From: Winogradskyella ouciana
GTDB lineage: Bacteria; Bacteroidota; Bacteroidia; Flavobacteriales; Flavobacteriaceae
Direction of reading: 5' to 3'
NCBI RefSeq assembly: GCF_009709615.1
Contig: NZ_WJYA01000003.1
Location: 186,001-250,000, forward strand
Length of the DNA stretch: 64,000 nucleotides
Program-made: the position numbers and the translations under genes
Shown: positions 7,339 to 15,923 of the stretch, in pieces
Numbering within the stretch: the first letter of the stretch is position 1
Layout: every line of letters starts with the position of its first letter
Notes under the pieces: model-generated
Databases searched by the model: none
The model's input: only the letters and a program-made list of their open reading frames with translations
Told to the model about the DNA's origin: nothing

Positions 7339-9669
7339 TTACCCAATAATCTCCAACTTAGCAAATCGTAAAAGTAGTTTCTTGGTGGCACCATTTTCAA
7401 ACTTAATCTCAGCTTTTAGGTCACCTCCAGCACCTTCAATTTTAAGAACTTCTCCCCTACCAAAACGTTGATGGTTTACTTTGTTACCTACGGTAAGCTT
7501 AGTATCAAACAAATTTGAAGCTCCGTTGGATTGACTCACAGGTTTCAATTTCTTTGGAGTACTGATTTTAAAGTTTTCAGGTTTCTTTTTAGTATCCTTT
7601 TTCTTAAACTTTGGCGACTTTGGTTTTGCAAACCTGATTTTATTAGGTTCAATATCACCAAAGATTGAAGCATCGAGCATTGGGTTAAACCGTTGCTCTT
7701 TCATTGGTGTTGTATTGTTAACAAACTTGTCATCAATTTCTTCAATAAATCGGCTAGGCTCTGCATCGATCAATTTTCCCCAACGATAACGCGAAACCGT
7801 ATAAGTAAGATAAGCTTGTTTTTCAGCTCTGGTTAAAGCCACGTAGAATAAACGTCGTTCTTCTTCCAGTTCACTTCGTGTATTCATGCTCATGGCACTT
7901 GGAAACAAATCCTCTTCCATACCAACAATAAATACATGAGGGAACTCCAATCCTTTTGCTAAGTGAATGGTCATTAATGCCACATGGTTTGGGTCGCCTT
8001 TATCACCATCCAAATCGGTTGCCAAAGCCACATCTTCTAAAAACTCAGCCAAAGACCCTGTGCTATCGGCAACTTCAACCTGACCTTCAACAAAATCCTT
8101 GATACCGTTCAATAATTCCTGTACGTTGTCCATTTTGGTGACGCCTTCTGGTGTACCGTCTTTGTTCAATTCCCTGATTAAACCACTGGACTTCGTCACA
8201 TGCTCTGCCAATTCAAAAGCATTGGCATTTTGGTTCATCACCTTGTAACTTTCAATGAGCGTCACAAAATCCTTCAACTTATTTTTTGTACCGTTATTGA
8301 TATTAATGGAAACAGTGTCAATATTTTGCATCACCTCGTAAATAGTCTTTCCTGTAGCATTTGCAGCAACAACAAGTCGATCTACCGTCGTCTGTCCTAT
8401 TCCTCTTGCCGGATAGTTAATGACACGTTTTAAGGCCTCCTCATCTGCCGAATTTAAAATAAGACGCAAGTAAGCCGTTATATCTTTAATTTCCTTGCGT
8501 TGATAGAATGATAAACCTCCATAAATTCTATACGGAATATCACGTTTCCTTAAGGCATCTTCAATAGCACGCGATTGTGCGTTGGTACGATACAGTACGG
8601 CAAAATCGCTATTGGGCAATTGCTCGTTCATTTTGGTTTCCCAAATGGTACTAGCCACATAACGACCTTCATCACCATCAGTCATAGTACGGTGAACAAT
8701 AACCTTTTCACCTTCAACATTAGCGGTCCAAACTATTTTATCGAGCTTGGTTTTATTGTGTTCAATAACTGAGTTTGCTGCACCAACAATATTTTTTGTA
8801 GAGCGATAATTCTGTTCTAACCGATAGACTTTAACATCGTCATAATCTTTTTGAAAGTTTAGAATATTATTAATGTTCGCTCCACGGAAAGCGTAAATAC
8901 TCTGTGCATCATCACCTACTACGCATATATTTTGAAAACGATCAGAAAGTGCTCTAACGATTAAGTATTGAGAATGATTGGTATCTTGATACTCATCTAC
9001 CAAAATGTAACGGAACTTGTTCTGATATTGCGCCAACACATTCGGGAAACGCGTTAACAGCTCATTGGTTCGCAACAATAAATCATCAAAATCCATAGCT
9101 CCTGCCTTAAAACAGCGATCTACATATTCCTTGTAAATATCTCCCGTTCTTGGACGACGAGCCATAGCATCAGCTTCCATTAATTCTGGATTGTTGAAAT
9201 AAGCCTTAACCGTAATCAAACTGTTTTTATAGGAAGAAATTCTGCTGTAAACCTGTTTGGTTTTATAAATATCCTTATCCAATCCCATTTCCTTGATAAT
9301 GGAACCTAAAAGTTTTTGGGAATCTTGTGTATCGTAAATAGTGAAGTTGCTCGGAAAGCCAAGGTGATGGCCTTCAAAACGTAAAATCTTGGCAAAAACG
9401 GAATGGAAAGTTCCCATCCAAAGATTTTTGGCTTCGCTGTCTCCGACGATATCAGCAATTCTGCCTTTCATCTCGCGAGCCGCCTTATTGGTAAAAGTTA
9501 ACGCCAAAATATTGAAGGCATCTACGCCTTGGCTCATCAAATAGGCAATACGATAGGTAAGAACACGCGTTTTACCAGAACCTGCGCCAGCAATGATTAT
9601 CATTGGGCCATCTTTCTGTAATGTTGGTGCTAATTGAGCGTCGTTAAGTTGACTAAGGTACTTTTCCAA
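7339..9669 (-). CDS. uvrD: UvrD/PcrA-type superfamily 1A DNA helicase
   Basis: All SF1A motifs are visible: Walker A GAGSGKTR, motif Ia TFTNKAAREMKGR, Walker B LVDEYQDTN, motif III VVGDDAQSIYAFRGA, motif IV EQNYRSTKNI, motif V TIHLAKGLEFPHVF and motif VI ALTRAEKQAYL. The C-terminus ends in the PcrA/UvrD tudor-like segment (HQRFGRGEVLKIEG). The TTG at 9669 is preferred as start because homologues begin with M-E-K/N-Y-L-S-Q-L-N; an in-frame ATG at 9732 would add 21 residues. The enzyme unwinds DNA 3' to 5' in nucleotide-excision and mismatch repair and in removing stalled RecA. It appears monocistronic. Confidence 0.93.
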   Translation of the reverse strand: MEKYLSQLNDAQLAPTLQKDGPMIIIAGAGSGKTRVLTYRIAYLMSQGVDAFNILALTFTNKAAREMKGRIADIVGDSEAKNLWMGTFHSVFAKILRFEGHHLGFPSNFTIYDTQDSQKLLGSIIKEMGLDKDIYKTKQVYSRISSYKNSLITVKAYFNNPELMEADAMARRPRTGDIYKEYVDRCFKAGAMDFDDLLLRTNELLTRFPNVLAQYQNKFRYILVDEYQDTNHSQYLIVRALSDRFQNICVVGDDAQSIYAFRGANINNILNFQKDYDDVKVYRLEQNYRSTKNIVGAANSVIEHNKTKLDKIVWTANVEGEKVIVHRTMTDGDEGRYVASTIWETKMNEQLPNSDFAVLYRTNAQSRAIEDALRKRDIPYRIYGGLSFYQRKEIKDITAYLRLILNSADEEALKRVINYPARGIGQTTVDRLVVAANATGKTIYEVMQNIDTVSININNGTKNKLKDFVTLIESYKVMNQNANAFELAEHVTKSSGLIRELNKDGTPEGVTKMDNVQELLNGIKDFVEGQVEVADSTGSLAEFLEDVALATDLDGDKGDPNHVALMTIHLAKGLEFPHVFIVGMEEDLFPSAMSMNTRSELEEERRLFYVALTRAEKQAYLTYTVSRYRWGKLIDAEPSRFIEEIDDKFVNNTTPMKEQRFNPMLDASIFGDIEPNKIRFAKPKSPKFKKKDTKKKPENFKISTPKKLKPVSQSNGASNLFDTKLTVGNKVNHQRFGRGEVLKIEGAGGDLKAEIKFENGATKKLLLRFAKLEIIG

Positions 9670-9800
9670 AACTAAATTTTTCAAACCGTGAAAATACGCA
9701 TAGTCATAGGTTTTTCTATGTTTTAGAATCAATAATTATAAACAATATATCAAGAATTTTGTTTAACTAAATTTCAATATCTTAGTGCAAAATTCAATTT

Positions 9801-11078
9801 ATGAAAACCTTTTTAGCATTAGTGCTATTTGCAAGCTCTTTCTCTTTCGCCCAAAATACTATAGACCAAGATATTACCAACATTGAAGACAAACTTATTG
9901 AATGGCGCAGACATTTCCATCAAAATCCAGAATTATCAAATCAAGAATTTAAGACGGCAGAAAAAATTGCCGAACATCTTAAATCCTTGGGTTTAGAAGT
10001 TGAAACAGGAGTAGCAATCACTGGTGTTGTGGGTTTATTAAAAGGAGACCTTCCTGGTAAAGTGGTAGCGCTTAGAGCAGATATTGATGCACTTCCTGTA
10101 ACGGAGCGCAACGATTTACCGTTTAAATCTGAAGTAAAAACTACTTTTTTAGGCACTGAAACTGGTGTGATGCATGCTTGCGGACACGACACACATATCG
10201 CCATTTTAATGGCAACAGCGGAAGTCCTGTCTAAACATAAAGACAAAATAAAAGGCACTGTAAAATTTATTTTTCAACCTGCAGAAGAAGGACCACCTCC
10301 TGGTGAAGAAGGAGGAGCAAAACTGATGATAAAAGAAGGGGTTTTAGAAAATCCTAAAGTAGATGCCATTTTTGGTTTGCATATAAATGCAGGCACTCCA
10401 GTCGGAACCATAAAATACAAAAAAGGCGGTATCATGGCCTCCGTAGAACGCTTCGTGATTAACGTAAAAGGAAAACAAACCCATGGTTCTCAACCTTGGT
10501 CTGGTGTGGATCCGATTATGATTTCGGCAAAGATTATTGATGGTCTACAAACCATTATAAGTAGGGAAGCTAAACTTACTGAAGAGGCCGCTGTGATTAC
10601 TGTTGGCAAGATTACTGCGGGTACACGTTTTAACATTATACCTGAAACCGCAGAATTAATCGGTACTGTAAGAACCTTAGATCCAGAAATGCGCTCAATG
10701 ATTGAAAGACGTATGAAAGAAATGACAGAAACCATCGCTAAAGCTTATGGTGGCGAGGCAACCATTTCATTTAGAAACCAAACATCAATCACATACAACG
10801 ACCCTGAGTTGACAGATAAAATGTTACCGTCATTGCAAGAAGTTGCTGGAAGTGACAATGTAAAACTCATGAAAGCCACAACTGGTGGTGAAGATTTTTC
10901 TTATTTCCAAGAAGTGGTTCCTGGCATATATTTCTTTTTAGGAGGTATGACACCGAATGAAGAATCAAAAGGTGCTTTTCCGCACCATACACCTGATTTT
11001 AAGATTGATGAAAGCGGTATGTTGCTTGGTGTAAAAGCATTTACACAATTGACTTTGGATTATTTAAACAATCAATAG
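9801..11078 (+). CDS. Exported M20-family amidohydrolase (IAA-amino-acid/hippurate hydrolase type)
   Basis: A signal peptide (to FAQ, residue 18) precedes a complete M20D peptidase. The metal-binding motif HACGHDTH is at 125-132, the catalytic FQPAEEG at 158-164, GLHINAG around 192-198 and TTGGEDFSYF near the C-terminus. The insertion dimerisation domain (roughly 200-315) is present. M20D enzymes hydrolyse N-acyl amino acids or related amides; here the location is periplasmic or secreted. A TATCTTAG box lies about 20 bases upstream. The 3' end overlaps the convergent AsmA-like gene by 7 bp. Confidence 0.85.
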   Translation: MKTFLALVLFASSFSFAQNTIDQDITNIEDKLIEWRRHFHQNPELSNQEFKTAEKIAEHLKSLGLEVETGVAITGVVGLLKGDLPGKVVALRADIDALPVTERNDLPFKSEVKTTFLGTETGVMHACGHDTHIAILMATAEVLSKHKDKIKGTVKFIFQPAEEGPPPGEEGGAKLMIKEGVLENPKVDAIFGLHINAGTPVGTIKYKKGGIMASVERFVINVKGKQTHGSQPWSGVDPIMISAKIIDGLQTIISREAKLTEEAAVITVGKITAGTRFNIIPETAELIGTVRTLDPEMRSMIERRMKEMTETIAKAYGGEATISFRNQTSITYNDPELTDKMLPSLQEVAGSDNVKLMKATTGGEDFSYFQEVVPGIYFFLGGMTPNEESKGAFPHHTPDFKIDESGMLLGVKAFTQLTLDYLNNQ

Positions 11079-12646
11079 TCCTTTTCTCGTTTGCCGTCGC
11101 CTACCATAGCAGATTTTAAACCATCCTGAATATTCAGCCAAACGAAATTGAAAATAGATTTGGTGACATCGCGCTCTACTTGTTCTGTATCACTATTCCT
11201 AAAATCATTTGATTTGTTTTCACTGTCATTAGACACAAGTAGGTTGATGATGCCAGATAAAAGTGTTTTTTTGTCTTTACCATTTTCTTTTAAAGCTATG
11301 ACCTTAAAATCATCATATCTCACCTTAAGGTCAACAATTGAAGTGTATGGGTTTCCGCTTATAGTAAAATAAGTTTGCTCTAAAACACCCTCAAATTGTG
11401 TATTTAGATTAGGCCCAGTAAACTGGTTCATTTCTTCGGCTTGGATTCTGTCTAAATCCGTTTTAAAAACAAATCGATCTGTAGTATCCTGAACTTTAAA
11501 GCTCCAATCCACCTCCATAGTTGATGTTTCCATGAATAATGAATTCACATTAATCCTTGTGTCTTTTTCACTATAGGTATTCCCTAAATTTGTTATGGAT
11601 GCCTTTAAGTCTTTAAACTCCAACGTTCCTGCTTTGCTATCGGCATTCATTTTTTCTGAATATTTCAAATATCCATTTTCTAGCACCACTTCATCCAACC
11701 CTAAATTGAAATTTAAATTTCTGAGCATTTTACTGTATAAAGGCTTTTCAGTAAGGTCATCAGCAACAAGCTTGTCTCTATAGATTTCTGCGTTAGGCTG
11801 AATGACCTTTACCTTTTCTGAAATACAATAAAGATTGTCTTCAGCATTATAACCTAAATCGAGATGTTGCAAATTCAGTTGTTTTATTTTGACATCAAAA
11901 TGATCCCTTTCATCCTTTAATATATCTGACAACTGCTGCTTAGAATATTTAGTTTTTAATCCAAAGTCTTTAAAAACAGCACTAGAGTCTGCGACATTCA
12001 ATGATTCTATGGTTAAGTTTTCATAGTCATTAACAGCCCATTTTAGATTTTTCCCTTCAAGATCAAAACTTTTATACGTAAAAGGAACTCGCTTTTTTTC
12101 GCTCTCAGGATTGATACCAAAACCTTTAAATTCGAAATTAAATTGTGGTAAACTTAAAATGGTCGAATCTGTTTTAAAATTTGTGACCAATACATCAGAG
12201 TTTGCAACTGAAATCTTTTCAACCTTTATGTTATTTTTAATTTTATCGAAGATATTAGAGCTATAACTCTTATTTTCAATCAAAGGATTATAGCTGTACT
12301 TAATAATTGCATTTTGAATACTGATAGCACCAATGGAGAGCTCATCGTCAAAAATATAATCCCAATAGCTAAGATCGTTTATTTCAAATTTATCCAGTTC
12401 TACAGAGAAGATTATGCTATCCGTCGTTTCGCCTTTGACCTTTATCTGAGGTGACTCTAATTCTAAATTACCCGACAGCATGCTTGCGTCAATATCAGAG
12501 TATTCTACATTGATATGTTTTGGTAAGTTATTTATTAGTGTTGTGATTTTGTTTTCTATTATGAGATTACCAATAAATGGCAATGCTATAGCCAAAACCA
12601 CTATGACACTTATGATAATTATTTTCTTTTTGTGATTACGCTTCAT
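11072..12646 (-). CDS. Single-pass membrane protein with AsmA/DUF748-like beta-rich periplasmic domain
   Basis: A Lys-rich cytoplasmic tip and one membrane helix (about residues 9-30) are followed by about 490 residues with alternating beta-strand patterns and repeated phrases such as INDLSYWDYIFDDELSIGAISIQNAIIKY. This resembles AsmA-like proteins, which form elongated lipid-transport grooves between membranes, but no named motif allows certainty. The ATG at 12646 is preferred because the minus strand has a -7 box (TATCTTTA, 12658-12651) just before it; an upstream in-frame ATG at 12667 would lie above the box. It is divergent from the FMN glutamate-synthase-like gene. Confidence 0.6.
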   Translation of the reverse strand: MKRNHKKKIIIISVIVVLAIALPFIGNLIIENKITTLINNLPKHINVEYSDIDASMLSGNLELESPQIKVKGETTDSIIFSVELDKFEINDLSYWDYIFDDELSIGAISIQNAIIKYSYNPLIENKSYSSNIFDKIKNNIKVEKISVANSDVLVTNFKTDSTILSLPQFNFEFKGFGINPESEKKRVPFTYKSFDLEGKNLKWAVNDYENLTIESLNVADSSAVFKDFGLKTKYSKQQLSDILKDERDHFDVKIKQLNLQHLDLGYNAEDNLYCISEKVKVIQPNAEIYRDKLVADDLTEKPLYSKMLRNLNFNLGLDEVVLENGYLKYSEKMNADSKAGTLEFKDLKASITNLGNTYSEKDTRINVNSLFMETSTMEVDWSFKVQDTTDRFVFKTDLDRIQAEEMNQFTGPNLNTQFEGVLEQTYFTISGNPYTSIVDLKVRYDDFKVIALKENGKDKKTLLSGIINLLVSNDSENKSNDFRNSDTEQVERDVTKSIFNFVWLNIQDGLKSAMVGDGKREKDY

Positions 12647-12650
12647 CTTA

Positions 12651-12658
12651 TAAAGATA
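12651..12658 (-). promoter_or_regulatory. -7 box of the AsmA-like gene
   Basis: The minus strand has TATCTTTA at 12658-12651 with a TTG at 12681-12679, 20 bases upstream. The start codon at 12646 follows within five bases, so the message would be nearly leaderless. Confidence 0.45.
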
Positions 12659-12670
12659 AAGTTTCATTGT

Positions 12671-12700
12671 TTTGGTAACAATTAATTTTAAATATCTTTA
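12671..12700 (+). promoter_or_regulatory. -33/-7 promoter of the FMN glutamate-synthase-like gene
   Basis: TTTG at 12671-12674 and TATCTTTA at 12693-12700 are separated by 18 bases, matching Bacteroidota promoter geometry. It overlaps the divergent promoter of the AsmA-like gene, so the two may compete for polymerase. Confidence 0.5.
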
Positions 12701-12717
12701 CTTTTTTAAATATTTCA

Positions 12718-14301
12718 ATGGATTCCATTTTAGATTTTTTAGGCACAATTCCTTGGTGGGCTTGGATACTTATTATCATAGCAATCATTGCAATTCAAGA
12801 TATTTTACAACGAAAGCACACCATCCGACATAACTTTCCTGTCATTGGTCGTATTCGCTATTTATTTGAAGGTATTGGTCCAGAAATCCGTCAATATTTT
12901 GTGGCAAACAATAGAGAGGAACTACCTTTTAACCGCATAGAACGCAGTTGGGTGTATGCGTCTTCCAAAAACGAAAATAATTACGAAGGCTTCGGAACAG
13001 ATAGAGATATCTATGCACACCAGCATATTTTTGTCAACAATGCTATGTTTCCTTTTAAGATTGAAGCCGACCATCCTAATGCCATTGACAAAACCTTTTT
13101 ACCTTGTGCTAAGGTTATGGGAGAATTCAACAAAAGACGTAAGCCGTATCGCCCAGCGTCTGTTATAAATATATCTGCCATGAGTTTTGGGTCATTGTCC
13201 GCAAGAGCTGTAGAATCTATGAACAAAGGCGTAAAGCTCGCAGGAGCCTACCATAACACGGGAGAAGGCGGACTCTCACCTTACCATTGCCATGGAGGCG
13301 ATGTCGTCTTTCATTTTGGGACAGGTTACTTTGGAGTAAGGGCAAAAGATGGAAGTTTTTCCATGGAAAAAATGAAGAAACTGGTTGAAGATCACCCTTA
13401 TGTTCGTGCTATAGAAATTAAATTATCTCAAGGTGCAAAACCTGGTAAAGGTGGTGTTTTACCAGGTGCAAAAATCAGCCAAGAAATTGCAGATATACGA
13501 GGTGTGGAAGTTGGTAAAACCGTATTGTCACCACCAAACCACAGTGCGTTTTCAACTGTAAATGAAATGGTGGATTTTATCGAAGCCATAGCAGAAGAAA
13601 CAGGCTTGCCTGTAGGCATAAAAGCCGCTATCGGTAAACTAGAACAATGGGAAGAACTTGCTGATACCATGATTAGAACAGGAAAAGGACCAGACTTTAT
13701 TTCCGTAGATGGTGGTGAAGGCGGTACAGGTGCAGCACCTCCGAGTTTTGCCGACCATGTATCCTTGCCTTGGGTCTATGGGTTTGGCGATTTGTATAGT
13801 TTATTTCAGAAAAAAGGACTAACGGAGCGTATCATTTTTATCGGGAGTGGAAAGCTCGGTTTCCCAGCAAAAGCAGCCATGGCTTTTGCCATGGGAGCAG
13901 ATTGCGTGAATGTGGCACGAGAAGCTATGATGAGTATTGGTTGTATTCAGGCTCAGATTTGCCATACCAATCGTTGTCCAAGTGGTGTCGCTACACAAAG
14001 CAAATGGTTGCAACGTGGTATTGACATTCCTTTAAAATCTGAACGGCTAGCGCAATATTTTAAAACGTTTAGAAAGGAACTGATTGAGATAACACATGCT
14101 TCAGGTTATGAGCACCCTTGCCAATTCACCATGGATGATATTGATGTCAATGTCGATGATCATAATCTCTCAGAAGAACTAAGTCATACTTATAAATACA
14201 AAAAAACACCAGTGCCATTTAAATCCATGCAACATTTAAAGGATTGTGAGTATCTTGGCGGGAAGAGTAGTATTCAGTCTTCAGTAAGCAGTAAACAGTA
14301 G
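12718..14301 (+). CDS. FMN-binding glutamate-synthase-family protein, membrane-anchored
   Basis: The 527-residue protein opens with a hydrophobic helix (about 8-26) and continues as a glutamate-synthase central/FMN domain. Visible motifs include INISAMSFGSLS, NTGEGG, the FMN-phosphate region SVDGGEGGTGAAP, and the Cys motif C-H-T-N-R-C-P-S-G-V-A-T-Q that in GltB binds a 3Fe-4S cluster. There is no glutaminase domain, so it is not a complete GOGAT. Stand-alone members are common in Bacteroidota and archaea; their electron donor and reaction are uncertain. The final residues (SSVSSKQ) and the stop codon come from a 7-bp repeat (14275-14309). Confidence 0.85.
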   Translation: MDSILDFLGTIPWWAWILIIIAIIAIQDILQRKHTIRHNFPVIGRIRYLFEGIGPEIRQYFVANNREELPFNRIERSWVYASSKNENNYEGFGTDRDIYAHQHIFVNNAMFPFKIEADHPNAIDKTFLPCAKVMGEFNKRRKPYRPASVINISAMSFGSLSARAVESMNKGVKLAGAYHNTGEGGLSPYHCHGGDVVFHFGTGYFGVRAKDGSFSMEKMKKLVEDHPYVRAIEIKLSQGAKPGKGGVLPGAKISQEIADIRGVEVGKTVLSPPNHSAFSTVNEMVDFIEAIAEETGLPVGIKAAIGKLEQWEELADTMIRTGKGPDFISVDGGEGGTGAAPPSFADHVSLPWVYGFGDLYSLFQKKGLTERIIFIGSGKLGFPAKAAMAFAMGADCVNVAREAMMSIGCIQAQICHTNRCPSGVATQSKWLQRGIDIPLKSERLAQYFKTFRKELIEITHASGYEHPCQFTMDDIDVNVDDHNLSEELSHTYKYKKTPVPFKSMQHLKDCEYLGGKSSIQSSVSSKQ

Positions 14302-14309
14302 GCTGTAAA
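14275..14309 (+). repeat. 7-bp tandem repeat CAGTNNN across a stop codon
   Basis: Four CAGTNNN units (CAGTCTT, CAGTAAG, CAGTAAA, CAGTAGG) plus one CTGTAAA unit follow each other exactly at 7-bp spacing. The TAG stop codon of the preceding gene (14299-14301) sits in unit four. Confidence 0.7.
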
Positions 14310-14327
14310 TAGGAATAAGGAAAAACC

Positions 14328-14423
14328 AAACGACCAAACAACCAAACAACCAAACAACTAAACGACTAAACGACTAAACGACTAAACGACTAAACGACTA
14401 AACAACTAAACAACTAAACAACT
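14328..14423 (+). repeat. 8-bp tandem repeat AAACRACY, twelve units
   Basis: Twelve exact-length units run from 14328 to 14423. Variation is limited to A/G at position 5 and C/T at position 8. The array fills most of the gap before the ATG at 14439 and would be part of that gene's leader or promoter. A truncated unit follows the last full one. Confidence 0.9.
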
Positions 14424-14438
14424 AAACAAAATTATACA

Positions 14439-14957
14439 ATGGAACAACAACTTATAGACCTTTTAATGTACACCATTCCTGCTTTGGTAACGGGTGCAAT
14501 TGCTTATATGTTTTTTAAAGAACATACAGAGAATGAAAACAATCGACGTAACTTTTTAATCACTAAAGATTTGCAGAAAGAAGCCTTTCCGATTCGACTT
14601 CAGGCCTATGAACGTATGTCGCTTTTCTTAGAGCGTATTGCACCTTCAAAATTACTGACTAGAGTTAACCCAACATCTTCAAATAAAGAGGATTATGAAA
14701 ACTTACTTATAGCAACCATTGAACAGGAATTTGAGCACAATTTATCGCAGCAAATCTATGTAAGTGACCAATGCTGGAACATTATTATAGCTGCAAAAAA
14801 TGCCACTATTCAGTTGATTAGAAAGTCAACAATGAACGACAAAACAGATACAGCAAACAAGTTGCGTGAAGTTATTTTAACCGAACTTATGGACAAATCT
14901 TCACCTAGTAAAGCAGCACTTTCATTTATTAAAGAGGAAGTTGGAGAGTTGTGGTAG
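14439..14957 (+). CDS. Conserved membrane-anchored protein of unknown function
   Basis: The 172-residue protein has one N-terminal transmembrane helix (about 5-25) and a soluble helical part of about 145 residues with charged heptad-like patterns (KEAFPIRLQAYERMSLFLERI). It contains no recognisable catalytic motif. It reads like a conserved Bacteroidota protein of unknown function, found as a single gene. The 8-bp repeat array lies immediately upstream. The gap to the convergent patatin gene (14958-15038) contains a degenerate A/C-rich repeat reminiscent of the upstream array. Confidence 0.65.
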   Translation: MEQQLIDLLMYTIPALVTGAIAYMFFKEHTENENNRRNFLITKDLQKEAFPIRLQAYERMSLFLERIAPSKLLTRVNPTSSNKEDYENLLIATIEQEFEHNLSQQIYVSDQCWNIIIAAKNATIQLIRKSTMNDKTDTANKLREVILTELMDKSSPSKAALSFIKEEVGELW

Positions 14958-15038
14958 TTAGATGTTAGGAAAGTTATCAAACAAATACACAAATAAACCA
15001 ATTGACGAAGCAATTAACAGCTAACACAATAATTCAGA

Positions 15039-15923
15039 TCACTTACCATGTCGTTTCTCGGCATAATCATAACCTTGTTGCCACCATTTTTCCATCAGTC
15101 GCTTACTAAAGATTAACGAGTTTTCCGTTAAGCTTGTGGGCGTGTAGTACAAATTAAGTTTTACATTTTTATTCTTTGCCGCCAACTTTCCAATAAGAAT
15201 GTCATTGCGCTCTACCTGATCGAGCAGGTGCCCGAATAAATTCATCATTAATGAAAACGGATTTTTACCCAATACGCGTTGCTTCCCCATGCTTTCAGCT
15301 TCCAATACCACAGCATCAACCTCTGTAGCTCCTCTCTGGATAGCTTCCCTAATCGGTATTACACAGCCTAATCCTCCGTCTGCATATTCATAACCGTCCA
15401 CTTTGGCCAAAGACATAAAAGGGATATAGTTGCACGAAATCCAAATCCAGTTACAAAATTCCTCGTAAGTACAGTCTTGGATGGACTTATACTCCACTCT
15501 ATTCATGGAAAGATTAGAGACCGTAACGACCACATCGTGCTTTGTTGCTTTTATCTTTTCATACTCTTCCCTGGTAAAGTTTGCCCTAATATTTCGTCGC
15601 AATGCTTTACTCTCACCAAAAGTCCGTTTCATTCTAATGAATTGCCACATGGAATTCACAAAATCAATAGACACAAACTCTCTATCTCCTTTTTTGCGCT
15701 GCACAAAAGGACTCACACTAAAGATATCTTGTTGCCGAACATTTGTGAAAATATCATAGAGTTTTGATATATCATTGACCGCCAAATGCGGAACGAGCAA
15801 GCTTCCTGTAGATGTTCCTAAAAACATATCGTATTCACGCTTTTCGCGCCCCATAAGAAACTGCGCTACTCCACCAGCGAAAGAGCCCTTACTTCCGCCT
15901 CCAGATATAACTAGTGCTCGCAT
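15039..15923 (-). CDS. Patatin-like phospholipase
   Basis: The protein opens directly with the patatin oxyanion motif SGGGSKGSF (7-14), the nucleophile is Ser38 in GTSTG, and the catalytic Asp is Asp182 in ADGG, so the Ser-Asp dyad is complete. Length (294 aa) fits bacterial one-domain patatins. There is no signal peptide, so a cytosolic or inner-membrane-associated lipid acyl hydrolase is most likely. The ATG overlaps the stop of the upstream M1-peptidase gene by one base (TAATG), so the two genes are translationally coupled. Confidence 0.87.
   Translation of the reverse strand: MRALVISGGGSKGSFAGGVAQFLMGREKREYDMFLGTSTGSLLVPHLAVNDISKLYDIFTNVRQQDIFSVSPFVQRKKGDREFVSIDFVNSMWQFIRMKRTFGESKALRRNIRANFTREEYEKIKATKHDVVVTVSNLSMNRVEYKSIQDCTYEEFCNWIWISCNYIPFMSLAKVDGYEYADGGLGCVIPIREAIQRGATEVDAVVLEAESMGKQRVLGKNPFSLMMNLFGHLLDQVERNDILIGKLAAKNKNVKLNLYYTPTSLTENSLIFSKRLMEKWWQQGYDYAEKRHGK

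Noticed and set aside
9670..9732. Upstream ATG of the UvrD gene
   Set aside because: The extra 21 residues do not match the usual N-terminus; the TTG at 9669 restores the family start.
14328..14423. Possible CRISPR array from the regular repeats
   Set aside because: Units are 8 bp and contiguous, without spacers, and no cas gene is near.
15477..15767. Plus-strand open frames inside the patatin gene
   Set aside because: They overlap a gene with a complete catalytic dyad, and show no domain or start signal.
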